64,000 nt of DNA from NCBI GenBank assembly GCA_009760855.2, contig WPIO01000073.1, positions 1,479,501-1,543,500 of the forward strand, given 5' to 3'. The DNA comes from Cristatella mucedo. Its lineage: Eukaryota > Bryozoa > Phylactolaemata > Cristatellidae. This document shows, piece by piece, positions 23,085 through 49,500 of this stretch. Numbering within the stretch: position 1 is the stretch's first letter; each line of letters opens with the position of its first letter. A program made the position numbers and the translations under genes. The notes under the pieces were generated by a model, which saw only the letters and a program-made list of their open reading frames with translations, was not told the DNA's origin and did not search any database.

Positions 23085-23278
23085 TGGATTTTCTTATCCT
23101 TTAAAACATCTTAGCTTATTTAACAGTCTCATAGCGGCAGAAGAGCCTTATCGGTCATCACCACCACTTGCAGTTGGAAATAAAGGATCGCCCAACTGCA
23201 GGATTCGAACCCACGACCTCAGTAGAAAAGAGCGAGCACCTTACATCCTGGGCTATGTAGGGCGCAGGGCCCAGTAGC
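23085..23278 (-). mobile_element. tRNA-derived SINE, family 2, diverged
   Basis: It keeps the order seen in the other copies: CTTAGCTTATTTAACAG, GAAGAGCCTTATCGG, ATCACCACCACTTGCAG, GGATCGCCCAACTGCAGGA, then a B box in reverse (GGATTCGAACCCACGACC). Confidence 0.7.
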
Positions 23279-24011
23279 GGAGCTAAGAGAAGACAAACTG
23301 AGACTAATACGCCTGGCATTTAACCACTCAGTTGTTTTAGATATGCTAGGGCCACCTGCTGTCTGCCCGAACTGTCGTCTTGGATAAGCTGTCGCTCGCT
23401 GCAGCCTCGAAGCGAGGGTGCAGCCGCCCAGGTTCGTGGGAACTGAAGTAAAAGCTCAACAATCCTCACAAGGCCGTGGCAAGTGATACACGGGAGCACT
23501 TCTGGCTACGCCCTCGCTGTTGTCGGCGGCTAGCCGAACGAGAAAAGTTGCTCGCCTCCTGCGTACTTTAGTCACACGTGCCGCCACCCGAGACCCAGCA
23601 TCGCAGAGTGAGCCGAGGCTTCACTGGGCAACGTTCGGCGCTGCTAGCGTACCTTTTTTTCCCCAATGCGATCCTGCTACCCTCCGGCTTCGTTGACTTC
23701 TTTGACGGATCTGCAGCGAAGCATTGTTGGGGAGCCAGGGGCGTATGCGAAATCGAGTTCGTACGGGCTAGGGCTGCTTGCGGCGAATCTGCGGTACTCG
23801 TCCACTCTGGTGCCAACTTGCTCATCCACCCAAGGCTCAAGCCAGCGGAAACGAGATGCTTCGGCTGCGAGTCGACTACCACGGAAGCTAACGCAGGCTC
23901 TGAAACTCAAGAGAGACTGCTGGAAGGTGGGGAGCACAGCCACCAGTGGCTGAAGACTTTCGAGTTTCAACTGGCTAGTAAATGAGGCCTTCAGATCAAA
24001 CCTGCTTTGCC
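23279..24011. other. GC-rich block with overlapping open frames, no gene assigned
   Basis: Open frames on both strands (23578-23985 plus, 23568-23882 minus) overlap one another in a GC-rich stretch. None shows a domain, signal peptide or splice evidence that I recognise. The block is bounded on both sides by family 2 SINEs. Confidence 0.3.
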
Positions 24012-24190
24012 TAAAAAAAAAAATCCTAGCTGATTAAACAGCCTCTTTTTGTATAGCGACAGAAGAGCCTTTACGGCTATCGCCACCGCTTGCAGTGGCG
24101 ATAAAGGATCGCCCACCGCAGGAATCGAACCCACGACCTCGGGACCGAGGTCGTGAAAAGCAACCGCCTTACCTAGTGTGCCATCACGGC
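24012..24190 (-). mobile_element. tRNA-derived SINE, family 2, best copy
   Basis: It shows an A-tract, the shared 3' end, the hairpin ATCGCCACCGCTTGCAGTGG (about 24079-24100), the B box in reverse (GGAATCGAACCCACGACC) and the A-box side near 24165. Reverse-complemented, the 5' half reads like a tRNA with GGTTCGATTCC. Confidence 0.8.
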
Positions 24191-25460
24191 TCTAGATGAT
24201 TGGCTCCTGTTATGCAACGTGGCTTTAAGATTCAGCTCAAGCGGATCGTGTGATGTAGCGACGTCATCTACGTGATCTCGTAGTAGTAGTTCGTCAGCCT
24301 CTGGTGTTAGATGTCGAGTGTTCAATTTTTTTTATCGCGAACATTGAAAAACAAGCAGGGAATTACCGGTGCACTATAGGAAATATATGTAACTGAAACA
24401 GATTGAAATATGTAACGAAAAGCAAAAAGAGATTAATTTGTTGTTCATTTTCTTTCATTACTCAGTACCTAAACGATTCCTAAGTTAGTATGTCACTTTA
24501 CAAATCAAGTAATTGTCAGTTTTTTGTCTAACTTTAAAGCCTTTGAAAAAACTTAACGCTTGGAGAATGTCAAACTAGATTATTATTATTATTAAAGAGT
24601 CAGAAAAGCACCAGCTATAGGGTACCACTCTTAATTTGATGCACGAAATACACGTGAATGCCAATCACCAAAAATATCCAGATATACTCAAATGCTTTTC
24701 TATAACCCAGATTATAACATGACTCGGTCATAATGTGGGTATAATTTAGGAATGGCTAATTATCTCTTTCACTGTCATATTATGTTATGGCGGATTTAAC
24801 ATACCAGCGTTTCGCTAGAGCCTCCGGTCTAGCCGTACAAAAAATATTTCGTTATAATAATGAATATCCTTTTGCCGTAGCAGAAAATCTATACCATGCA
24901 GGCTACCATTAGCCAGTGCGCTTGTCTGACCATAAGCGGCTGACGGAGGGGCGGGTCTCAGCCCAAGGGCCATCGCTAGTTCCGCAAGTCACTTCTCGTG
25001 CAGAATACTCACAACACATGCATCGCCATGGAGTTGTCTGTAGAGAATTTTTCTTAGCTATTTGTGACATTGCGAACAGCGCAGCGCGGGGAATACGGTG
25101 GAGGAATAACACCGGAGCGGGAGTCGTGCTAGCGGAAGCGCTAGTCAAGTAGCGCATCCGGCGGAACAGCCAGCGCAGCTAACCACCAATCGCGAGGGAG
25201 AGGCTGGGGGTTTAAATCAACCGTCTCCCAACCGTAGGTAATAGCCACGCTGGGCTTTGTGCGGAAACGGTTGCTGCTAGACCACCGAGTTGGCGCATGT
25301 AGCTTGCGACGTGCGTGTAACGTTCTATTAGAATCTATGCTTAATTTTCGCGGCCATTCGTCGTCGGTGCGAGCAGATTGTAGTGTTTATGGGTGTGACC
25401 TCTCAGTTTCGGTTTCCGTTAGCACGTACCGACCTCCCACCGCAAAGCAGCTGCGCTAGC
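24191..25460. promoter_or_regulatory. spacer and upstream region of CDC20
   Basis: An AT-rich spacer with a short (ATT)n at about 24582-24595 changes at about 24900 to CpG-rich sequence leading into CDC20 exon 1. The last few hundred bases should include the promoter and 5' UTR. No TATA box is evident. Confidence 0.4.
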
Positions 25461-25507
25461 GAAAAATGCGAGCGCCTATCTGCATTTCTTACAGCCAACT
25501 TCTGAAA

Positions 25508-40223
<14,716 letters not shown>

Positions 40224-40670
40224 TGGCCGTGGTGCTAAATGAACTCGGCGTTAAGCTCTTTTTCATACATGTCGTGTGCACGTGGCAGACCCCATTCCCG
40301 ACGAACCAGTATCGTGCTGCCAAACTATTTTCAACTACGAATTGAACAAGTGTCTGTCACCTGAATAGTAACTGAAGTCTTTGTCGATGCAAACAGGATA
40401 TTTAATGAGTGTGCAGCCTTGAGGCCAGCAAATGCAGCAGCGTTATTTATTTGCTATCATATTGTGCTCGTGGTCGTACATATTGAGCCTGTCTTGACTT
40501 TGTAAACTTTGGTATTGTGTAAATCATAAAGTTGAACAATGAAATCATGTTGTTTTGGACAGTATACTTAATGCATCCTTAACCGAGCTTGCTTTTTATT
40601 AAGTATCGTCGCAATGTGTATGTGCTTTACTTCATGCAGGCCAAGTAGAAGCCGATGAGAAAGAGTCATC

Positions 40671-40676
40671 AATAAA
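40671..40676 (+). terminator. CDC20 polyadenylation signal candidate
   Basis: It is an AATAAA hexamer 448 bases after the stop codon. It is the first canonical signal downstream. Confidence 0.55.
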
Positions 40677-41222
40677 GAGGTGGATATGCAGATGATTTTT
40701 GTTCCAACCAGGATACGACCGGAACTCAATACCTGTATATGGATGTCAAGGCACTGTTCGTACTATAGCTGCTCAACGATGTTAGGACCTAAAGGGCTGC
40801 AAACCCTCCCCCGTGTTGGTTCCCTTTTTCATAATGCTAAACCTATCATGCTCTACATGCTAGGCCAACGTATCAATCGATGGGTCTTAGCATAAACTTG
40901 AGCTGGTGGTGGAAGACGTGCTAAGGAGTTATGCTTAATTTCCCTCGGGATGCATTTGCGATTGGCTGTGACCGATTGGCATATTGCTCAAAAAAGCCAA
41001 GGAGCATTATTGATGGTTAGCTCTGGATAGCCAAGGTGGCAGTGAGTAGCTAGCGAAAAGCAAGAAGAATTGAATTACAAAAGACTGAAAGTCTTGTAAG
41101 TAAACATGTGACACCCTTTCGCTGTATGTTGAAGCAGACTTGTTGCGACTGCTATCTATTCTTGTTAACAAAGCCCCTGTGCCGTATGAGCGATTAGATG
41201 ACTAAGAGCATGTTAGATGGAT

Positions 41223-41900
41223 CTACAGCAAGTCATTACCATGCTCAGGTAGCGGGTCAGCAGATGCCATACAAGGTGCAGCCTGCAAGCTATCATTTGG
41301 TTCTAAATGGTTTAGAGTAGTTAACACACTGACATTGTCTATGAAATCGGCACTGACGAAGGAATTACTTCCTGCAGCAGCAGCTTTGTTTGCCGCTTGA
41401 CTATGCCCGTGAAACGGCTCCAGGCATTGCGAGTTTAAAGGCCTTTCAAAGACAATTTTTCGTACAAATGAAACCCTCAGCCGATTGGGCTGACAAGCTA
41501 GGGAACGAACGGTCGCCTGGGAGGTGCTGCAGCTGGATACGTGAGACTGAACTGCATATTCACCAGGGATAGCAGGAAGAAAGACCACTCACAACCCTAC
41601 GGTTACCATTTGAGCTAGTATGCAGACGTGGCTGCACCAGTTTCAGCCGGGGCAGAATTTCCTCAGTGAAAAACTGCTGTCGTTCAGCACTAGCCAAAGT
41701 CTTCCAAAAATGGTTGCAGATTTGTCTATTGAACGGCTTTGTGAGCGCTCCTAGTATTTCAACTTCCGTTACGGTCTGGTTGAAATGGCAATTTCGACCT
41801 TAGTTGTGCTCTTGCAGTTGAAAAAAGGACTTGCGACCTTAGCGGGGCGAAAACCACAGAGTTCTGTATGGGGGTAGAGCACACATCGTCAATTTTGTTT
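41223..41900 (-). pseudogene. unidentified coding-like remnant
   Basis: Two minus-strand frames follow one another. One at about 41570-41790 contains ALTKPFNRQICNHFWKTLAS and RQQFFTEEILPRLKLVQP. A second (41588-41223, 121 codons) continues to a stop. They overlap near 41575 and could be one protein broken by a frameshift. The composition looks protein-like, not repetitive. I do not recognise the family. It could be a processed pseudogene or a mobile-element protein. Confidence 0.3.
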
Positions 41901-42239
41901 TAGGATCTCGTTTGGTTCTGTGGATTGCTCAGATCCGGGTCGATCCTCTGACAGAGGCAGTGCCCCTGTCGGCGCCATGCCGGGGATGCATGTGAAGCTA
42001 CTCACAGCAGGGAGCCATGCCAGCGTCACAATGCTCAGCTATGTTGCTACAAATTTCTGACGGGACTGTTTAAGTGGTAAACACCTTTGCACAACAAGCA
42101 CGAATGATAAGGAATATAGGAGCAAGCACGCAGGTATAGAGGGTGTACCAGCGGATCACTCATTAATTACGGAGCTGCCTGTTCCTTTCTCTCTCAAACC
42201 TCTGGGATTTGTCAACTACCGTTGCAGTCATATTCATCG

Positions 42240-42640
42240 CTAGCTGCTGTAGCCTAGTGGCTTTTTCCGGTAGCCCAGCAACAATTTATTTACAATTATC
42301 TAGCCGAGATAGAACTAACAAGCTAGTTAAATTCTCTGTAAGCCACCGCTGAAAGCTGTTCCTAATATTATATAGGGATCGGAACTGATGGCTAATTGTG
42401 AAAGTCAAAGACAGCATCTAAACTTCGAGCACAGAGCGATAGTCGCTCAACAGCATCGCCTATTAGAAGAGCAAAGCCTTCTAGTCCAGCCACACACTTG
42501 GGGTGTCCTATGGGCAGCAGTTCCGTTTTACGGTCTTTTAGTTTAAAAGAGTTTTCCGACATCCAGGATCGAATGTCTGCAAGGCAAGTGAAGATGTGGT
42601 AGTCGAGTGAAAGGCCGCTTTGGAACAGGACACGGGAAAA
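42240..42640 (-). mobile_element. second non-LTR reverse-transcriptase fragment (CR1-type, different family)
   Basis: At about 42490-42590 the minus strand reads LADIRSWMSENSFKLKDRKT followed by ELLPIG. This is the block just after the YADD box in CR1-like elements (compare DIRTWMATNFLKLNADKT in the main LINE here), but too different to be the same family. A small piece at 42245-42280 recurs at 1780-1830. Confidence 0.6.
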
Positions 42641-43351
42641 CCGAAGGACCTGCGTGCCGATGTTGCCGGAGATGTGCTGGCCGAGTCCACTTTCAGGGTG
42701 TGGGTTTCAATTTCCGAATAGCACTAGATTTTCCCATAACTGATAGGTTGGCACATTCTTTATTCAACTTAAGAACGCTTAGTGCCTTCTACGCGCGATC
42801 GAATGCCAAGCGATACTCGTTGCAAGGGAGTCAAGCGATGAAACAGTGAGCGGTCTGCCGCTGAGCTGTGACGTCAAGCAAACCGGAGAGACGAGGCACG
42901 AGAGTATTGGCCTCGGAGAGGAGACGTCTACCACTGGTCTGCCGGTGCTAATGTCCACGCATTCCGCCGGTATAGTCAAACCACTAGGCCTAGTTTAGCG
43001 TGAGGCTATTGTACACAATATTCTCCATGGTCTTCAAATTTACTGGACAAAGTCAGCCCAGCAGCAACTCAGGTTTTAAAAACTTCACTGCATGCAAGGG
43101 ATTTTTCTAAAGCCATTCGCAATCGGCTGTTGCTCAACCAGCACGCAAAAAAGGCGATTCGAAGTAATCTTACTTTTTGTTTCACGCTTATGAGAAATTG
43201 ATATTGTTTGTGATGAGCTAATGCCTAAGCAACCTGTGGCATTCTTCAAACGTGGCCATTACATACGATTTGATTGCGTACAATACGTACAAATTGCGTA
43301 CAAAGATTTACCACTAACAACACGGTCATAAAGGGAGCATCGGAAAGTAGG
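42641..43351. other. spacer, nothing recognised
   Basis: It has short open frames only. The left part may belong to the non-LTR fragment next to it. Confidence 0.3.
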
Positions 43352-43636
43352 TAATAATAATAAAAAATAATAATAATAATAATAATGCACTTGATAAAGC
43401 GCCCTCAGAGAACTTAATCTCTTTCTAGGCGCTTTACATTTGCTGCAAAGGGAAATGCAATTGAATGGTAAGTAAAATCATGCTTGAAAAACCACCAAAA
43501 TGAATAATATGGTTAGGGGTGACATGCACAGGGTCAGCATGCAAATATGGTTAGTGGCAGCATGCGAAGTGTCAGCACGCGTAAGCACGTGAAGGACGAT
43601 TCACAGGGGCCCACTAAATGCTGTCCTAAATAGGTG
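43352..43636 (-). mobile_element. LINE 3' tail, 5'-truncated
   Basis: An (AAT)n tract, the perfect hairpin (AAAGCGCC at 43397 and the GGCGCTTT arm, in reverse) and the 3' UTR are present. The copy stops at about the end of the ORF. Confidence 0.82.
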
Positions 43637-44813
43637 ACCAAAGCCAGCATGCAGTCGTTGTCACCAAGTTTAACACTCGCTAACCAGGCGTGAATAGATC
43701 AATAAACAAGCTATGTGCTCGAAATCACTGGAGCATTCTATATGACTCAGATGCGGTCTCGTATCTGACTAGCTGACCGGTAGATTGCATGCATAATGAT
43801 GGTGCCTAGAAATGGCTATTATACGGGTATACACCGCCGCCCGCCGTGGCTGTTCCGGTGAGATCGTTACGAACGGCGCTGTCATAGCGCATCGTCTAGT
43901 TCGGCACGCGCATCTCGACCGCCGATACGCAAGTGCTTCGGCTAGCGCTGCATCCGCAGCGTCCGCGTCGCTCGCTCGCTCGCTGTGCCGTCCGCGCTCG
44001 AAACACGCCCTGCGCGCGTCGACGCGAAATGAGAGCGCGTGAACAAGCTCAAGCGCCGTTAGGTGCTCGGGCGTGAAAATGAGGCACTTTAGCACTCGCT
44101 CGACGCACGTACGCGTACGCACACTTACGCACGCACGCGCGCGCGTGCATGCACTCGCTTAAGTAGGATCGGTCACTCATGTCACTCGCTTAAGCAGGAA
44201 GTGCACCGATCGGCAACGCGAAAGTGACGTCGTTACTCATGCGAACGTAAGAGTCTCTTGACTCAGCGCCATCCGGAGTGCGTGCGCCATCCGTCGGAGC
44301 GTTTCGTCGCACCGCTGCCGCGACAGTAGCGCTGATTTGCAAACTATTCCGACGCAATGCTGTAGAATTGAATTCGAAGGCTGTCAGGTAATAATACGCT
44401 CAGCGGTACATAGAAGTAGCGGTGACAGGCAATTGGAAAGGTGGCTCCAGAAACGGCGACAGGCGACTGTCGCATTGGTCACCTCAGACGATGACGTCGT
44501 CGAGGAATAGTGGCAATGCTAGTGCGCCAGGACCTGTGTGCGAAGCAGGACGATCTGCGCCCACATGCTCTTGACCCGAAGAGCTCACTGTGCCGAGAGA
44601 CGAGCCTGAGGGTGCGAGACGACTGATGCACTGATGAGAGAAAGCTCTCTAAGCGGCAGGTACGCGATACCACGCAGAACACCGAAGCGGGCTCTGCGTC
44701 CTCGACCTCATTCCCCGGGCATTTGCCGCCCAATGCTCAAATGCCATTATCATAAATCGCAACAACGCATAATCCAATGACAGTGTCACAATCACAAAAC
44801 AGCCACATGGTCA

Positions 44814-44992
<179 letters not shown>

Positions 44993-45526
44993 TCGGTTAG
45001 GCATGCGAACTGGGCTACGGCGCTATGCGAGCATGAGGCACGAGGCACCCGCTATGCGAAACCAGGCCACCCACTTCGGCCGGCGCGTCCGCTTCGTCGG
45101 AGCGAAGTCGTTCGTCTTTCTTTTCTCCGTCTTTCGTCTACGTCACTACTGAGACAGCGCCGGGGGCCAATCAATCGACAGGTTCGAGCGATCGATGGGC
45201 CGACGACTGTCGACGCGATAAGACTACAATCGCGAAGCGCATCGAGTGCACGCAGCTCGCGCGCGCCTTCGCGACCGTTTCGGCAAGACCTGAGCTGGGC
45301 CAAGGGCTGAATTTTCCAGGACGCTTTCGCCGGGGCACGTCCGACCCCGTACGCGCTCGCGCGTGAGTGGGTTCCGCCGCGGCCTCCGCGTCTCGCGGCC
45401 GCGCGAAGCGCGCCGCGCTGGCAGGCTGCGCCCGGTGTGGCGTTTCCTCTGCGGCGGCGCCTCTCGACCGTCGGCGCCGCCTTGAGACGTCGGCGCTAGC
45501 CGAAGCGGCGGATAATTTTCTGCAGC

Positions 45527-46212
45527 ATGTCCAATCGAAAGGGTGGCGACTGCGCGCGTCAGTCGACGTCGGACAGCGAAGCCGACGACGACTACGACGA
45601 CATGGAGTCCGGGGGCGGCGCCGGCGAGTGCACGTGCTCAGTGCGCAGCAGCGCGGAGCAGGCTTCCGCCAGGTGGAGCCGCGACAGCGCTCGCTCTTCG
45701 AGACGCGCGGCGAGATTGCGCGAGAAGCCCCGTAGCGCCGGCGCGCGAAAGAGCTCGCCGAAGACGCCCGACCTCGTGGAGGGGCTGAAGAAGGCGCTCG
45801 GCGAGCGCGCGCTGCAGGCGGACGGTGCGAGCGGTAGCAGCCGCCGCCGCCGCCGCGGAGCAGCGGGCGACGCCGGCGGCCGCGACGGAAAGGTCAGAGG
45901 GAGAGGCGCGAGCGCCTTGTGCAAGCGCGACAGGGCTTCGGCGGACCCGGAGGCGGCTCCGAGCGACGAGTCCGGCGGCGACAGCGATGACGAGGAGCAG
46001 GAGGAGGAAGAGGACCAGGAGGAGGAGAAGAAGGAGCACGAGCAGGAAAAGGAGGAAGCCGCCAAGGGTCTGGCCCCGCAGGCCAAACTGAAGAGGGCGA
46101 GAGAGCGCGTGCGCGCCTGCGTCGTCTGCTGCCAGGAGTTCTGGAAGGTCGTCGTGCTCATCGTGCAGGGCGCCGCGCTGGTCGGCCTTGCCACACTTGC
46201 TTACTACATGAG
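45527..46212 (+). CDS. PLPPR-like exon 1 (charged N-terminus and first membrane helix)
   Basis: It encodes 228 residues: a Ser/Arg-rich and Gly-rich part, an acidic Glu/Asp run (about residues 150-180), a basic LKRARERVRA stretch, a CVVCC pair and the first membrane helix. The donor is ATGAG|GTGAGC, phase 2. The extension is not seen in vertebrate PLPPR proteins as I know them. Confidence 0.78.
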
Positions 46213-46433
46213 GTGAGCGCGCCGGCCGGACGGACGGCAGTGGCGGTGGCGGCGGCGGCGGCGGCGGCGGCGGCTGCCGGTGCGCTCCACGGTTCGCCTG
46301 CGTCCCTCCGAATGCGCGGTGCGAGCGCCCGACGGCACCACCCGCGACAGAACGCGGCAGGCGCGCGCTCGCAGCCAGCCTCGATGGCGAGCGCTCCAGC
46401 GTGCGCCGCCGCGACGGATGCGCTGCTGCTGCT

Positions 46434-46498
<65 letters not shown>

Positions 46499-47638
46499 TC
46501 CTCATTTTGCGCTGGCGGCGGCGCGTGCAGGTACGGCGCAGTTTTTCCCACGAGGAACGCGACTTTCGATTGCAACGACCGGACCATTAAGCAGGCTCTC
46601 CGGAACGAGTCGTTCGCGGGTTTCTTATTTGGAAGCCACATTTCGGAGGACTGGGTGTTCATTTACTGCGGCGTCGTTCCCCCGGCGCTGGTGAGTCTCG
46701 CTGCCTCTCGCCTCTACGCCCGCGACGTCCGCGACGCCACGAGCAGCGGCGATAGCGCAGAGGCCGGCGCGACGGTTCGCGCCAGTCTAGCGCCCACCTG
46801 CCTAGCGCGAACGCCGCGAGCGCGGTCCTTGCACGGCAGCGTTGCGGCAAGGAGAGCGGACTGCGCTAGCAGAGCGAGGTGAACAAAGGCGAGCGAGGCG
46901 AACGTCTGGCGCTCGCGACGACTACAGAGCGTGCCGCGCTGCGACCGCACTCTCGAGGAAGCGCGTGAGACGGCGAGATGACCTTGCTCAAGCCCAATTC
47001 CGGACGGAACGCTGAGGGCGAGCGAACCTCGTCGGAGTCCGGCAGAAGTAGTGCGCCGGCGCGCAGAGCGAGCGGCCGCGGCAATTGAGGCGTCCGCCTC
47101 AGTCGGATGGCTACCCGGCTTTAGTCGCGCCCATTATAGGAAACTAGGCCGCTCGTTAGCGAAAGCTGACGATCGGCAGCCCACGGGTACCGCTGCTGCT
47201 GATTGGTTGTAGCTCGTCGCTAGCATTTAGGAAAAAGTCGCCGTCTCAGTGGCGAAGGGCAGATTCGAGTTGCTGGTTTCGAGTTGCACCGGCGGCGGCT
47301 GCTGCGGCGGGTAAGCGCACCGTCGGTGTGAGGGGTCGCCGTCAACGGCCGCATCCCCGCTTAAGCGTAGCCGGTTACGGGTCTCCCTCCAAACCTTCTG
47401 CATCCCGAGGTAGCTGCCCGGCCCCTTTAAACCTGGTAAGGCTACCCTTGAAGAGGCATTCCACCGGCTTCAGCTGATTTGAGTGGCTCAAGCCAGCTGA
47501 AAGTTCAGTTCCCTTGAAATTGTCTGACATTTATGGCAACGTCTCTGCTCTCAGCAAATGGATGGTCGACGACCAATTATCGCCCTTGCAGCCAATCTTA
47601 ACGTAGCACAGACGTCTGAGTGGTGCTCGTCGTCCTGA

Positions 47639-47669
<31 letters not shown>

Positions 47670-49457
47670 GCGGCGGCGGCGGCGGCTGTAGCATGGCGCT
47701 TGGTGTTGCTGCGCTGTCCTGTGGAAAGCTGCACCTGCGCACTTACGCTAACACTAGCGTCGGGTTTTGCTAAACTTGCCTAAACTTTGCTAAACTTTGC
47801 TAAACTTTGCCGAGCTGGTTTGGTCTAGCGGTTAAGGTGCTCGCCCAGACCAAGGTCTGACAGAGGTCGTGGGCTCGAGCCCCGAGGCATATGAGAAGCG
47901 CCTGAATAGAGATTAAGTTCTCTTGGGGCGCTATATAAATGAATTTTATATTATATATATATATTTTTTAAACGCTAAGACTTTCCTACTGGTTGGTTTT
48001 TATGGTCATCCGCGAGTTACAGTAACGCTTTTAGACGTCACAATTTTTGCAACGACTGAGAGTAAAATTGACTCGTGTGCGAGCATTGTGTATTGGCGAC
48101 TACTCGCTGTAATGACTTTCGCCTATGATCCTTACGAAGATGAGGACGAGCGAGCGAGCGAGCGAGCTTCGGAGTAGCTGTGGCTGAAATAGTGTGCCCT
48201 GTTGCCGATTCTGAATATTCTTAAGATACCGCAGGCGCAAGTAATGATGATAATTATGGGTCGGGATTTTAGCTTGCGCTGCTGGAACTTCTTTACCTTT
48301 GTAAAACCGGATGCATCGTATCAGCACGCATGAAGATCCCGCTGGTGATACGCCGAGTCACACGCTTTATAGGTGAGTACCTTTCTGCCCGCACCAAACA
48401 TGCCTATCGCCTCCCCTCCATGTAGTGCTTGAACCGGAGCACCTGCTAGCTGCACCCCTTTCTGTTGCTTCCACTGGATGTGCTAGCTGTCACTCCACGT
48501 GATTGCGGTTGGCTGGTTGGCGAACGCAAATGCATACGGATGGAGAGCCGTCAATATTCCATTAGTAATGTAACGCTGTTTCAGTTGAAACTTCCATACT
48601 CAGTATTGTCCGACGAATTCAGAGGGGTGACAATAGTTAAAGTTATAAAAGCGGCTGGAGAAAGTGATCCTCGAGGAAGTTTTAAGGTACAAAAGCTGCA
48701 ATGCTGCTTATGTCAAGGCCCTACCGTAGTCGTGCTGCGTAACTCTGGTTAGCCTACCACTGGTTTGAGTAGGGCGGAATTAAATTTGAAATGTCCAGTG
48801 CGATGTAGCTCATAATTACCTTGTCAATGATTCGCCGCTTCATCGCCACGAACCCCTAAGCTCCTCTACGCACAATAAGTTAGCTACTCCATTCCGTCTC
48901 GCTTTTCCTCAGCAACAAGTTATAGTTGATTTCGCCTGTCGTCCGTATAGTAGAGCCGTATGCAGGTCGTAGTTCTGGAGAGAAATGTCAGGGCAAGGAT
49001 TAGCCACCGCACCGAGCGCACAGCAGCGGCAGCGGCAGCGGCAGCGGCAGCGGCAGCGGCAGCGGCAGCGGCAGCGGCAGCGGCAGCGGCAGCAGCAGCA
49101 GCAGTACTAGCTAGCACCAGAAGCCTAAAACTATCAAGCGTGCAGCAGGAGGAGGAGGAAGAGGGAGAAGGAGAGGAGGAGGAGGCGGAGTAGGGGAGGA
49201 GGAGAAGGAGGAGGATGATGAGGAGGAGGAGGAGGAGGAGGAGGAGGAGGAGGAGGAGGAGGAGGATGAGGAGGATGAGGATGATGAGGATGATGAGGAT
49301 GATGAGGAGGAGGAGGAGGACAATGATGATGATGATGATGAGGAGGAGGATGAGGAGGATGAGGAGGATGAGGAGGAGGAGGAGGAGGAGGAGGATGAGG
49401 ATGAGGAGGAGGAAGAGGATGAGGAGGGGGATGAGGAGGAGGAGGAGGAGGAGGATG

Positions 49458-49500
<43 letters not shown>

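Noticed and set aside
23568-23985. Two opposite-strand frames of 104 and 135 codons
   Set aside because: They overlap in GC-rich DNA without motifs or splice evidence and are bounded by SINEs.
45592-46194. 200-codon minus-strand frame opposite PLPPR-like exon 1
   Set aside because: It is the antisense of a GC-rich exon; the + frame has a membrane helix, a correct donor and a homologous next exon.
48465-48752. Candidate missing PLPPR-like exon between exons 2 and 3
   Set aside because: The open frame has no hydrophobic segment or family motif, and exons 2 and 3 already join in phase.
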